Source: JAEUMG01 sp046349315
GTDB taxonomy: Bacteria; Pseudomonadota; Alphaproteobacteria; Rhizobiales; Aestuariivirgaceae
Length of the DNA stretch: 64,000 bases
Reading direction: 5' to 3'
Assembly: GCA_046349315.1 (NCBI GenBank)
Contig: JAXMCQ010000003.1
Span: 230,456-294,455, forward strand
Shown: positions 1-14,126 of the stretch, in pieces
Layout: each line of letters starts with the position of its first letter
How positions within the stretch are numbered: position 1 is the first letter of the stretch
Made by a program: the position numbers and the translations under genes
The notes under the pieces: model-generated
Database searches by the model: none
Seen by the model: the letters and a program-made list of their open reading frames with translations, nothing else
What the model was told of the DNA's origin: nothing

Positions 1-653
1 CTTGTGCTGCGCAGGAAACGGCGCTTGTCGCCGGTGAGGTTATTGTCCGGGAAGTCTTCCGCCTTGAGCGGTCGTCGTGCCTGGCCCAGAACGAACATCG
101 AGCCGAGGCCGAGCGCCGTCATCAAGGTCGGCAGGACTCGCACCGCGAAACGCGGCCACCCGCCCCGCCGCAGACCGAGCAGTGGTGCACTGAGAACCGC
201 ACGCTCGAACCAGATGCGGCGCTTGAGCGCGCGCAAGACGATGAGGCCGCCTGTCGAGTGTCCGAGAGCATAATACGGTGGCAGACAGTCCGGCAGCACC
301 ATCTGGTTCATGACCGCGGTCAGATCCGCGTCATACTCGGCAAAGCGGCGAATGCGGTCGCGATAGATGTTCTTGTTGCGCCGCGCCGAACCGCCCTGGT
401 CGCGGAAATCGAAGATCGCGACACCATAGCCGCGCCCCGCGAGATCATTGATGGTTTCGAAGTATCTCTCGATGAAATCGCCCCGGCCGCAAACAATTAC
501 GACGGTGCCCTTGCCGCCGGTCCCGCGCAGATGCGCCGCCCTCAGACCCACGCCATCCTTGGCGACGACCTCGCGCGCCGTCAGGCCCTCCGGCACGGGA
601 TTGTCGGGTGTCGCAACAAACTCGGTGAGTACCGGGGAGATTCTCGCCTTCAT
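1..653 (-). CDS. Alpha/beta hydrolase, lysophospholipase/monoacylglycerol-lipase-like (C-terminus beyond window)
   Basis: The reverse strand is open from an ATG at 653 to the window edge, giving at least 217 residues. The protein starts MKARISPVLTEFVATPDN and shows an alpha/beta-hydrolase core: a beta strand with VVIVCGRGDF (oxyanion region), then YGVAIFDFRDQGGS, then the nucleophile elbow GHSTGG with Ser as nucleophile. This order and the cap-like basic segment after it fit the serine aminopeptidase S33/PldB-type lipases, which hydrolyse lysophospholipids or monoacylglycerols in the cytoplasm or at the inner membrane. The catalytic Asp and His would lie beyond the window. No signal peptide is seen. 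Substrate cannot be assigned. Confidence 0.85.
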   Translation of the reverse strand, partial: MKARISPVLTEFVATPDNPVPEGLTAREVVAKDGVGLRAAHLRGTGGKGTVVIVCGRGDFIERYFETINDLAGRGYGVAIFDFRDQGGSARRNKNIYRDRIRRFAEYDADLTAVMNQMVLPDCLPPYYALGHSTGGLIVLRALKRRIWFERAVLSAPLLGLRRGGWPRFAVRVLPTLMTALGLGSMFVLGQARRPLKAEDFPDNNLTGDKRRFLRST

Positions 654-741
654 GATCGTTTCCTATCGAAGGCGGATGATGGTCGCAAGCAAAGGGCCCG
701 GATTTATCCGAGCCCCGCACAGAAACGTGACATAAAAGCCG

Positions 742-1293
742 CTACTGTTTCTTCACTTGCGTGAGTTCGCCGCTGGCCGAGCTCATCTTGATGACATAGC
801 TTGCGCCATCGCGGGTCGCGGCAAAGGCATATTCCTTGCCCTGGCAGGTCGAGGGCTTGACCGCCGAGAACCCATAGCCCGCGACGATCTTCGAAGCCTT
901 GTCGCAGGTGATCGAGGTTGGCTTCTTCTGCGCCTGTTGCGTTTGAGGCTGCTTTGTCGTGACCTTCTTCTTCGTCGTCGAAGGCTTGTACACTTGCGGC
1001 GCCGGCTGCGTCCGCTTCAATTTCTTTTTGGGTGCGCCGGGAGGAGCATATTGCGGCTCGTAATACTCCGGATCGTAGTCATCGTCGTAGTCGTCCTCAT
1101 ACGCCGAATACCGGTTGTACTTATAGTAGCGCGGTGGCGGAATGAAGATTGGACCGGGATAGAAGCTCTCATAATCCGGGTAGTAATCGTAATATCGATA
1201 CTTCCATCGTGAACCGGCCTCAGCATTGTCCACGGCCCCGAACGCAACCAGCGCTGCAAAGCCAGACAAGAGACCAAGTTTAACCGAACGCAT
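742..1293 (-). CDS. Secreted Tyr-rich protein with C-terminal PepSY-like module
   Basis: The protein has 183 residues and its ATG is preceded by a good ribosome site (GGAGG, 5 nt spacing). It has a signal peptide (MRSVKLGLLSGFAALVAFG, cleavage likely after AEA), a Tyr/Asp/Pro-rich middle (about residues 28-90), a Lys/Thr/Gln-rich linker, and a C-terminal module of about 55 residues beginning ITCDKASKIV with two cysteines that could form a disulfide. The same module ends the neighbouring protein at 1466-1828. It is probably periplasmic or surface-exposed. The function is unknown; the fold guess (PepSY-like) rests on the pattern GF..V....C....Y.......G..Y.V and is an inference. Confidence 0.75.
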   Translation of the reverse strand: MRSVKLGLLSGFAALVAFGAVDNAEAGSRWKYRYYDYYPDYESFYPGPIFIPPPRYYKYNRYSAYEDDYDDDYDPEYYEPQYAPPGAPKKKLKRTQPAPQVYKPSTTKKKVTTKQPQTQQAQKKPTSITCDKASKIVAGYGFSAVKPSTCQGKEYAFAATRDGASYVIKMSSASGELTQVKKQ

Positions 1294-1465
1294 TCCCGCC
1301 TCCGCTCAATCGCATGATGCGCGTCAAAGAACGCCTGACGCGCGTCATCCTCTCAGGCGCATATGAAACACCGCGATCATGGCGAAAGCTTGCTGAACGC
1401 AAAGCCCGAGACCCGTTCATCTCCGGTTCAGGTTTACGAACAGGTCAGCGAGACAGCGACGCCGA

Positions 1466-1828
1466 TTAGAGTGGCCGGACGCTCATAATATAGCCCTTCC
1501 AGTTCACCCGGACACGGTAGGGCGCGCCATGCTTCCAGGCCTTGTACTTGTAGACCGGGGCGCTGCAGTCATAGGGAACGACGTTTTTGAAACCTTGCCA
1601 GCGGACAATCTCCTTGCCCTTCCAGCAGCTGATCCCGCCATAGCCGACGTCCTGGAAATCATCGTCATCGTCGTCGCTGCCCCAGCCATAACCAGGGCCG
1701 TAGCCATAACCGCCACCGAATCCCACGCCGACTGCAATTTCAGTTCCGGCTGAGGCCTGCTGGGCTGGAAGAAAAGCGGCCATCGCCGCGACTAAAGCGG
1801 TTGCGACGAGGGCTGACTTGGTAAACAT
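1466..1828 (-). CDS. Small secreted protein, Gly/Tyr/Asp-rich, with the same C-terminal module
   Basis: I place the start at the ATG at 1828, not the longer open frame from 1912, because residue 1 then opens a clean signal peptide (MFTKSALVATALVAAMAAFL, cleavage near ASA). The mature protein of about 94 residues has a Gly/Tyr repeat, a run of Asp (DDDDDD) and a C-terminal module (ISCWKGKEIV ... GYIMSVRPL) with two Cys. The module aligns with that of the protein at 742-1293: matching I-C-K-IV, GF, V, C, Y, G, Y-V positions. The two genes are in the same direction with about 170 bp between them, so they are probably tandem paralogues. Function unknown. Confidence 0.7.
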   Translation of the reverse strand: MFTKSALVATALVAAMAAFLPAQQASAGTEIAVGVGFGGGYGYGPGYGWGSDDDDDDFQDVGYGGISCWKGKEIVRWQGFKNVVPYDCSAPVYKYKAWKHGAPYRVRVNWKGYIMSVRPL

Positions 1829-1971
1829 GGAAGCGATTTCCCGGCATCGACTGAAGTGACGGCACAGACCATAGGATCGCCATCCTGAACACCCGCGCAA
1901 AACCTTGTTCAATCAGCATTCATCGAACAATATCTTGAAATAGCTGGAGAATCTTAGGGGCTTGAGGGGGT

Positions 1972-1999
1972 CTTGAATCGCCCGGGTGGGAACTTATCT
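1972..1999 (+). promoter_or_regulatory. Possible RpoH (sigma-32) promoter of hsp20
   Basis: CTTGAA at 1972-1977 and CTTATCT at 1993-1999 are separated by 15 nt, resembling heat-shock sigma-factor elements (CTTGAA and C-N-TAT-N-T). It lies about 95 nt before the hsp20 start, leaving room for a structured leader. The match is by eye only. Confidence 0.4.
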
Positions 2000-2004
2000 G
2001 TTCT

Positions 2005-2095
2005 AAGCGGGCGCCAATCGGGCTCGCTTTTGAACGGCCCGGCCCATGTGGCGGGCAAACCCAATCGCACCTTGCTTAAGGAGGATGTGCGCATG
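2005..2095 (+). promoter_or_regulatory. ROSE-like RNA thermometer in the hsp20 leader
   Basis: The last hairpin pairs CGCAC (2066-2070) with GTGCG (2087-2091), sequestering the Shine-Dalgarno AAGGAGG (2078-2084). Inside it, CTTGCT (2071-2076) faces GGAGG: C2071-G2084, U2072-G2083, U2073-A2082, bulged G2074, C2075-G2081, U2076-G2080. A U(U)GCU strand with one bulged G opposite the SD is the hallmark of ROSE elements, which melt on heat shock in rhizobial small heat-shock genes. Additional GC-rich hairpins precede it. The exact 5' end is a guess from the putative promoter. Confidence 0.7.
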
Positions 2096-2545
2096 TTTGA
2101 TCTGACCCCCCTCTATCGTTCCACCGTTGGTTTCGACCGCCTTGCCAACCTTCTGGACAATGCCGGCTCCTTCGAAGCCCCCACCTATCCGCCCTACAAC
2201 ATCGAACGCCTCGGCGAAGACAAGTACCGCATCACCATGGCGGTTGCCGGCTTCGGCGCCGATGATCTCAACCTCGAAGTCAAGCAGAACACCTTGACCG
2301 TTTCCGGCCGCAAGGCCGAGAAGCCGGATGCCAAGGTTCAGTATCTGCACCAGGGCATTGCTCAGCGCGCTTTCGAGCGCCGCTTCGAGCTCGCCGACTT
2401 CGTTGTTGTCGAGGGTGCGGAAGTTGCCAACGGCCTGCTCCATGTAACGCTTGAGCGCCACATTCCCGAAGCGATGAAGCCCCGCACCATTCAGGTTAAG
2501 GGTGCGACGTCGCATAAGACCATCGAGAGCAAGCAGGCGGCCTAA
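2093..2545 (+). CDS. ibpA: Small heat-shock protein, Hsp20/alpha-crystallin family
   Basis: The protein has 150 residues from the ATG at 2093, which has a perfect AAGGAGG 8 nt upstream; the longer open frame from 1973 runs through the leader and is not used. It begins MFDLTPLYRSTVGFDRL, as IbpA-type Hsp20s do, followed by an alpha-crystallin domain (about residues 35-130; YNIERLGEDKYRITMAVAGF, then the conserved A-x-x-x-n-G-L motif as VANGLLHVTL). These proteins are ATP-independent holdases that bind unfolding proteins in oligomers for later refolding by DnaK/ClpB. Expression is probably heat-controlled at two levels: a heat-shock promoter and a ROSE-like thermometer in the 5' leader. A strong terminator follows. 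Confidence 0.95.
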   Translation: MFDLTPLYRSTVGFDRLANLLDNAGSFEAPTYPPYNIERLGEDKYRITMAVAGFGADDLNLEVKQNTLTVSGRKAEKPDAKVQYLHQGIAQRAFERRFELADFVVVEGAEVANGLLHVTLERHIPEAMKPRTIQVKGATSHKTIESKQAA

Positions 2546-2568
2546 TCAGTTCGCCTTGTGAACGCGAG

Positions 2569-2598
2569 GGGCGCTTCCTGAAAGGGAAGCGCCCTTTT
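2569..2598 (+). terminator. Rho-independent terminator of hsp20
   Basis: GGGCGCTTCC (2569-2578) and GGAAGCGCCC (2585-2594) form a perfect 10-bp stem with a 6-nt loop, followed by TTTT. Confidence 0.9.
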
Positions 2599-2604
2599 CC
2601 TTGA

Positions 2605-3666
2605 TCAGGCGACGCACTTCAGCTGGATAAGGTCGAGAAAGCGGTCGATATCCTGTGCCGGCGTCGCGAACGAGAGCACGAAACGGGCGAGGACTTCGTC
2701 CTCCTTGATCCCGTTCGGCCCAAGCCCGTCCGGCATCCAGTCGTAAAAGCGCGCGCCCGAACTCTGCAGATCGGCGTAGAGCTGCCGCGGCATGACCGCG
2801 AAAACTTCGTTTGCTTGCACCGGATGCGGAATGCGCACTGAATTTGACGCCAAAAGCCCCTTGGCGAGACGTTGGGCAAGCTCATTCGCGCGCCGCGCAT
2901 TTTCGAGCCACAATCCATCCTTGAGATAGGCGACCATTTGCGCGCCAAGATAGCGGCTCTTGGACACGAGCTGGCCGGCACGCATGCGCCGATAGGCGAA
3001 ATCTTCCGCAAGCTTGGTGTCGAAGAAGACGACCGCCTCGAGCAGCATGGCACCATTCTTGGTGGCGCCGAACGACATGACATCGACGCCAGATTTCCAG
3101 GTCACTTCCGCTGGCGAAACACCAAGCCCCGCCACCGCATTGGCGAAGCGTGCGCCATCCATGTGGAGTTTCATGCCGCGCGGCTTGATGAGGGCAGAAA
3201 TGGTGGAGATTTCAGCAGGTGTATAGAGCGTGCCCAATTCGGTGGCATTGGTGAGGGAGACAGCCGCCGGCTTCGGATCGTGTTCGCCGCGGATGAAGCC
3301 TTTCAACGTCTTTTCGATCGCCGTGGGCGTGATCTTCCCGCCGGCCCCATGAAGCCCGAGGATTTTGGCTCCGCCGGTGAAATGCTCCGGCGAATTGCAT
3401 TCATCGCAGCAGATATGTGCCTCGGCATGACAGATGACCGCGCCATAGGGCGGCGCGATCGCCGACAATGCCAGTCCATTGGCGGCAGTGCCCGTGGTGA
3501 CCAGGAACGCGCGCACAGGCTTCTCGAAGACCTCGCCGAGCGCCTCTTCCGCTCGTTTTGAATAGTCATCGCTCGCATAGGAAGGCGCCGTCCCCGAATT
3601 GGCTTCCGAAATTGCCGCGAGGATGTGCGGATGGATGCCGTAGACATTGTCGGATGCGAAATTCAT
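2605..3666 (-). CDS. ltaE: Low-specificity L-threonine aldolase, PLP-dependent
   Basis: The protein has 353 residues from the ATG at 3666; the open frame reaches back to 3771, but the family begins at MNFASDNVYGIHP. It is a fold-type I PLP enzyme that cleaves L-threonine or allo-threonine to glycine and acetaldehyde in the cytosol. Visible features are TTGTAANGLAL (cofactor phosphate region, about residue 57), HMDGAR (Asp170, ring nitrogen contact) and SFGATKNG with the Schiff-base Lys203. Length matches the family. It is transcribed away from gltB. The stop lies next to the hsp20 terminator, which may serve both genes. Confidence 0.92.
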   Translation of the reverse strand: MNFASDNVYGIHPHILAAISEANSGTAPSYASDDYSKRAEEALGEVFEKPVRAFLVTTGTAANGLALSAIAPPYGAVICHAEAHICCDECNSPEHFTGGAKILGLHGAGGKITPTAIEKTLKGFIRGEHDPKPAAVSLTNATELGTLYTPAEISTISALIKPRGMKLHMDGARFANAVAGLGVSPAEVTWKSGVDVMSFGATKNGAMLLEAVVFFDTKLAEDFAYRRMRAGQLVSKSRYLGAQMVAYLKDGLWLENARRANELAQRLAKGLLASNSVRIPHPVQANEVFAVMPRQLYADLQSSGARFYDWMPDGLGPNGIKEDEVLARFVLSFATPAQDIDRFLDLIQLKCVA

Positions 3667-4135
3667 GGGCGCCGGGCCTTTCGAGGTTGGGAAGCGGCTT
3701 CTAACAGAGCCGCCGGGATGCGACAAACCCGAGACCGCCTCGATGTCGCGAAATATCATTGCGTATCGCAACCCCGGCCTGATTCCTTCTTGCGCATCGT
3801 TCTCATTTCTGGCAATAATACCAAAAGGACAGCATCCCTGTCCTTTTTAAACTGCGCAATCAGTTGAGAGTGGACCCCGATGGTCGGGACAAATGCCACG
3901 AATATGCTGACGGGAGCCGCTGATGCGGTTGCCGGTTGCGCCTGCCTGCCCGCACGAGCGACGACGAAACGCGACTGAGGGGACGAGACGGGCGCCGCGA
4001 CAGGCGCACGGAAGCTCGATCCTCGCTCATGTCGGTCCTCGGCAGGGCTAAGCTCGAACTTCCGTTAAATTGCGATGCTAAGGACCGGCTTTGGCCGGAA
4101 CGCTTGACTGAGGCCGAACAGAGGAAGGCTTGGCC
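3667..4135. other. Intergenic region between ltaE and gltB, with an isolated terminator-like hairpin
   Basis: About 470 bp between divergent genes. No convincing coding frame is seen. It holds a symmetric terminator-like hairpin at 3823-3847 (listed separately) and a GC-rich stretch (3930-4020) with short inverted repeats. It must contain the promoters of ltaE and gltB, but no sigma-70 site stands out. Confidence 0.5.
3823..3849 (+). terminator. Isolated terminator-like hairpin
   Basis: AAAAGGACAG (3823-3832) pairs with CTGTCCTTTT (3838-3847) around a 5-nt loop, with five T on the plus strand. It would also work on the minus strand. No annotated gene reads into it from either side, so it may end a small RNA or a leader transcript. 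Confidence 0.55.
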
Positions 4136-8815
<4,680 letters not shown>

Positions 8816-8819
8816 AGCG

Positions 8820-9410
8820 ATGTTGATCTACGGGGACATCAGATCGGGCAACTGTCAGAAGGTGAAAGTCACCGCCGATAGGCTTGGCATCGGCTATGAC
8901 TGGCATCCGATTGATGTGGTCGCCGGCGAAACGCGGACGCCCGAATACCTAGCCATCAACCCTATGGGCCAGGTGCCGGCCGTAATGCTGGATGATGGAC
9001 GTGTTCTCGCGCAGTCGAACGCGATCATCCGCTATCTTGCGCGCGACAGTGAATTGCTGCCGGCTGATCCGTATTTGCGCTCCAAGGTCGACGAATGGCT
9101 GTTCTGGGAACAATATAGTCACGAGCCCTATATCGCGGTGTGCCGATACCAGATGAAGTTTCTTGGCAAGCGCCGGGATGAACTCGAGAGTTGGCGCCTC
9201 ACGCGCGGCGAGGCGGCATTGGATCTTCTCGAACAGGAACTCGGACTCCGGCCCTGGCTCGTCGGGGACAAGATTACCGTCGCCGATATCGCTCTCCTTG
9301 CCTATACGCGGCTGGCGGGTGAAGGCGGTTTCGATCTGACGCCCCGGCGCAATATCACGGATTGGATTTCCCGCAGCGAAGCCGAGCTCGGCATCGCGCC
9401 GCTGCACTAA
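8820..9410 (+). CDS. Glutathione S-transferase family protein
   Basis: The protein has 196 residues, starting 5 nt after the gltB stop. The thioredoxin-like N-terminal domain (residues 1-75) begins MLIYGDIRSGNCQKVK, with Ser9 and Cys12 in the usual catalytic/GSH-activating region. It contains NPMGQVPAVML (cis-Pro) and the GSH gamma-glutamyl contact motif QSNAIIRYLA. The all-helical C-terminal domain contains the capping motif VADIALLAY. GSTs conjugate or reduce electrophiles with glutathione in the cytosol; the substrate is unknown. Its place between gltB and gltD, with very short gaps, suggests co-transcription; the functional link to glutamate synthesis is unclear. Confidence 0.9.
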   Translation: MLIYGDIRSGNCQKVKVTADRLGIGYDWHPIDVVAGETRTPEYLAINPMGQVPAVMLDDGRVLAQSNAIIRYLARDSELLPADPYLRSKVDEWLFWEQYSHEPYIAVCRYQMKFLGKRRDELESWRLTRGEAALDLLEQELGLRPWLVGDKITVADIALLAYTRLAGEGGFDLTPRRNITDWISRSEAELGIAPLH

Positions 9411-9433
9411 GAGGACGAAGGAAGGACGACAGG

Positions 9434-10848
<1,415 letters not shown>

Positions 10849-10852
<4 letters not shown>

Positions 10853-11649
10853 GCCGCGTTCCAGATCACCGGGAACCAGTCTTCGCGCAGACGCTCGCCG
10901 TCCTTCATGTTGTGGCCCGGGAACGGTGGTGATGTCCGCCCCGGCCGCTTCACGTAACGCGCATCATCGCCCACCCAGCGCATCGAGAAGGCGCGGCGCC
11001 GGCGCTCCGACATATTGCCGCGCGCGCCATGCACGGTCTTGTAGTGGAACGCAACCGCGTCACCCGGCTGCATTTCCCATTCGACGACCTTGAACCTGTC
11101 GGGCTCGGCATCAGGATCGGGCACTGGCAGATAGTCATTCTCGCCGGCATAGAAATTCTGTTCCGAAAGCCAGCGCACCGGCAGCACCATCTTGGGCCAG
11201 CGGTGCGAACCGGCGACACAGCGCAAGGTCGCTTCCTTCACCGGCTCGACAGGCACCCAGAAGCTTACCGTCTGCTCGCCGTCAACGAAGTAGTAAGGCG
11301 CATCTTGGTGCCAGGGCGTCGCTTTGGCCGTGCCCGGCTCCTTCACAAGCACATGGTCATGGAACATTTGCGCCGAGCGCGACCCCATGAGCTCGGCCGC
11401 CGCTTCAGCCGCCGGCGATTTCCGGATCACATCAACGAACTCCGGAATGCGCGCCCAATTGCAGTAATCGTCGAAGAAGCGTCCGCCCTCCCCTGGCTTC
11501 AGATTTTCGGAGGCATAGGGGCCCGGCTCGCGCATGTTGCGCTCGATACCGGCACTGATCGTCCCGACCCAGTCCTTGAAAAGGCCGGGCAGATAGACCG
11601 CGCCGTCGCGGCGATAGGCGGCCACCTGATCGGCGGTAGCATAGGTCAT
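10849..11649 (-). CDS. Phytanoyl-CoA dioxygenase (PhyH) family protein
   Basis: The protein has 266 residues from the ATG at 11649; the longer open frame upstream is antisense-like, basic and low-complexity. It is an Fe(II)/2-oxoglutarate-dependent oxygenase of the PhyH type: the iron triad is the HxD of TPWHQDAPYYF and the distal His of HYKTVHGARGN, followed by an Arg-rich strand (RRRAFSMRW) expected to bind 2-oxoglutarate. Bacterial members hydroxylate diverse small molecules, so the substrate is unknown. It starts 8 nt after the stop of the DUF459 gene, so the two are probably cotranscribed. Confidence 0.88.
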
Positions 11650-11656
11650 AGGAAGA

Positions 11657-12847
11657 TTACTCCGTATAGCTGAAATCGTCGAAACGCCCGGCAACCGGCG
11701 GCGGCGCCTCGCCGGTTCTGAAGAAACGTGCAGTCGGATTTTCCGGCGCCGGCAGGGTGATCGCACCTTTGAACGCAAGATCGGTCTTGCCACTTTCGAG
11801 CGCATTCGACTTGCCGGTTTCAACCGAAATGGAATCTTCCGAGGCAAGCGCTTCGGGCGGGACTTGTCCCGTTTCCGACTTGCCCGTCGCATCCTCGACG
11901 ATCGGGGCCGCAACCTCTTCCGCCGCCGGTGTGTTGCTGCGCGCATTGGCGATGTCGGTGCGCAAGACATCCAGGATCAGCTTGGCAAGCTTGTTGTTGC
12001 CGACCTTCATGAAATGTATGCCATCATTGTCGCGGATCTTGCGGAGATCGCCGGTATCGTCGGGGCCGCGCACCATCATCTTGCCATCGGGATCGGTGAG
12101 CGCGGCACGCACGTCGATATATTTGATCGACGCCGCTTGCGCCTGGCGTTTTTGTATCTCCGCAATCTCGGCAATTGACGCATTGTAGGAAGGCGCCTGC
12201 ATCGGCGGCAGCGAAACCCAATAGACGGCTGCGCCGTCCTGCTTCAGCGTGTTGATGAGACGATCGATCTCGCGTGAATAAAGCGCGGTCCATTGCGGAG
12301 TCCCGAATTCGAGCTTCTCTACGCCGTCGATCATGGGTTGCGCGTCATTCGTGCCGATCAGGATGACAGCGATATCGACCTTGTTGCTCTCCAATATCTT
12401 GGGGATCGCATCATTCCAGTCATAAAATTCTGGCCGCGCAATGCCCGAATCCTCCTTGAAGCGGCCACCGACATGGATTTCCTTGTCACCAATGGTGAGA
12501 CGTTCCATGCCCGCGAAAAGACCGCCCGCAAGCGAGTCGCCAAGCACAAATACTTCGTAATTGTCCTGGGCGGGAAGATAGGTATTTCGCTTGGCCGGCA
12601 CAGGCGTCTCTGCAGCAGTGGTCGCTGGTTGTTCGACAACCACAGGCTGTTCCGTAGCGGCAGCGGCCGGCGGCTGTTCGATGAGAGCGGGCTCATTCGT
12701 CGCCGCCGGGGGCGGTTGTTCAATCGGAACCACCTGCTGCTGCAGTGGAGCGATAGGATCTTGCGTCGGCGTCGGTTGCTCCTGCGCGCTGGCCAAGATG
12801 GATCCGGCGAATAACAGCGCAACAGCGAAGCAAAGTCTCGACAGCAT
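11657..12847 (-). CDS. DUF459/SGNH-hydrolase-like periplasmic protein
   Basis: The protein has 396 residues from the ATG at 12847; a TTG three codons upstream overlaps the preceding stop and is less likely. A signal peptide (MLSRLCFAVALLFAGSILAS, then AQ) is followed by a long Pro/Gln/Glu/Ala linker (about residues 25-85). The SGNH-type core has block I GDSLAGGLF, block III IGTNDAQ and block V DGIHF, i.e. catalytic Ser, Asn and Asp-x-x-His. A disordered C-terminal tail follows. DUF459 proteins are periplasmic esterase/acyl-hydrolase-like proteins often found with cell-wall genes; here it follows a lytic transglycosylase, suggesting action on peptidoglycan or O-acetyl groups (inference). Confidence 0.85.
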   Translation of the reverse strand: MLSRLCFAVALLFAGSILASAQEQPTPTQDPIAPLQQQVVPIEQPPPAATNEPALIEQPPAAAATEQPVVVEQPATTAAETPVPAKRNTYLPAQDNYEVFVLGDSLAGGLFAGMERLTIGDKEIHVGGRFKEDSGIARPEFYDWNDAIPKILESNKVDIAVILIGTNDAQPMIDGVEKLEFGTPQWTALYSREIDRLINTLKQDGAAVYWVSLPPMQAPSYNASIAEIAEIQKRQAQAASIKYIDVRAALTDPDGKMMVRGPDDTGDLRKIRDNDGIHFMKVGNNKLAKLILDVLRTDIANARSNTPAAEEVAAPIVEDATGKSETGQVPPEALASEDSISVETGKSNALESGKTDLAFKGAITLPAPENPTARFFRTGEAPPPVAGRFDDFSYTE

Positions 12848-12852
12848 GATCT

Positions 12853-14049
12853 TCAACCGCCCGTTCTCAGCTTCTCCAGCAGCGCATCCGACGGCACGCC
12901 ATCAAGCGGCAGGCCTGTGCTCTTCTGATAGGCGATAATTGCTTCATACGTCCGCGCTCCGAATCGTCCGTCATCGCCGCCTGTCTCAAAACCCTTGGCA
13001 TTGAGCCGCTTCTGCAACTCGATGCGTTGCTTCGAGCTGAGATCATAATTGACTTCTGGCCAATTGGCGAGGAAAGGCCCGCCCCCGCGAATCCGGTCGG
13101 CCAAATGCCCAACCGCCAGCGCATAGGAATGCGACAGGTTGTAATCCATGATGGCGAGGAAGTTTTGCGTCACCAGGAAACGGGGACCCGAAACGCCCTG
13201 CGGCACCATGACAAAAGCATCGACATTGGGATTGGGAAACTTGTTGCCGTCGGCGCGCACGATACCGAGCTTGACCCAGTCGCCGACCTTCTTCCAGTGA
13301 TCCCGCCCGATCAGGGCCTTGTCAAAGTCCTTAGGCAGCCTGATTTCCCATCCCCAGGGTCGGTCGTTCTTCCAGCCCGCCTTGGCGAGGTAATTCGCGG
13401 TCGAGGCGAGCGCATCCGAACTTGAATTCCAGATGTCCTTCTTGCCATCGCCGGTCCAGTCGACTGCGGATGACAAATAGGACGTGGGAATGAACTGGGT
13501 GTGGCCCATGGCGCCGGCCCAGGATCCGGTGAAATTCTCCACCGAAATGACGCCCTTCTGGAGCATCTTCAGAGCGGCGATAATCTGCTCGCGGGCATAG
13601 TCCTTTTTGTAGCCGGAATAGGCGAGCGTCGCGAGCGAGCGCATTACGCTCATCGAGCCCTTGTCCCTGCCGAAATTGCTCTCCATGCCCCAGATCGCGA
13701 GCAGGATATTGCGATCGACCTTGAAGCGATCTTCAAAGGCCTTGAGCTTGTCGCCCATGCTCGCCTTCATTTCCTTCGCGGCATCGATCCGCGCCTGCGT
13801 GACGGCCTTTGACAGGTAGGCAGATGTCGTTGCCGTCAATTCAGGCTGGTTATTGGCGAGCTTGAGCGCCACCGGATCTGGCTCGGTAATGCCGGCAAAA
13901 GCACGATCGAATGTCTTGCGGGTGATGCCCGCCGCCTTGGCGCTGGGCCACAGGGTCTGGATAAAGGCGACGAATTTATCGTCAGCATAGGCAGGCATTG
14001 CCGCCAGGGGCAGCAATGTGAGCGCGGCGACGAAATGCCGTCGTTTCAT
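12853..14049 (-). CDS. Lytic murein transglycosylase, MltB family, with peptidoglycan-binding domain
   Basis: The protein has 398 residues from the ATG at 14049 (SD GGGGAGGGAG); the GTG-type extension to 14079 is ignored. The signal peptide is MKRRHFVAALTLLPLAAMPA. The MltB-like (SLT_2) domain spans about residues 22-315 with catalytic Glu in GMESNFGRDKG and the NFTGSWAGAMGHTQFIP signature. A C-terminal PG_binding_1 domain follows (KQRIELQKRLNAKGF, then DGRFGARTYEAI). The enzyme cleaves the MurNAc-GlcNAc bond to 1,6-anhydro products in the periplasm. It heads a same-strand run with the DUF459 and PhyH-like genes. Confidence 0.93.
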   Translation of the reverse strand: MKRRHFVAALTLLPLAAMPAYADDKFVAFIQTLWPSAKAAGITRKTFDRAFAGITEPDPVALKLANNQPELTATTSAYLSKAVTQARIDAAKEMKASMGDKLKAFEDRFKVDRNILLAIWGMESNFGRDKGSMSVMRSLATLAYSGYKKDYAREQIIAALKMLQKGVISVENFTGSWAGAMGHTQFIPTSYLSSAVDWTGDGKKDIWNSSSDALASTANYLAKAGWKNDRPWGWEIRLPKDFDKALIGRDHWKKVGDWVKLGIVRADGNKFPNPNVDAFVMVPQGVSGPRFLVTQNFLAIMDYNLSHSYALAVGHLADRIRGGGPFLANWPEVNYDLSSKQRIELQKRLNAKGFETGGDDGRFGARTYEAIIAYQKSTGLPLDGVPSDALLEKLRTGG

Positions 14050-14126
14050 CGGGTCTCCCTCCCCGCTTGCGAGTCGCAAACCTCATTCTAGCGGAGCGGG
14101 AGAAAACCGCGCAAATGCGGCCTCAA

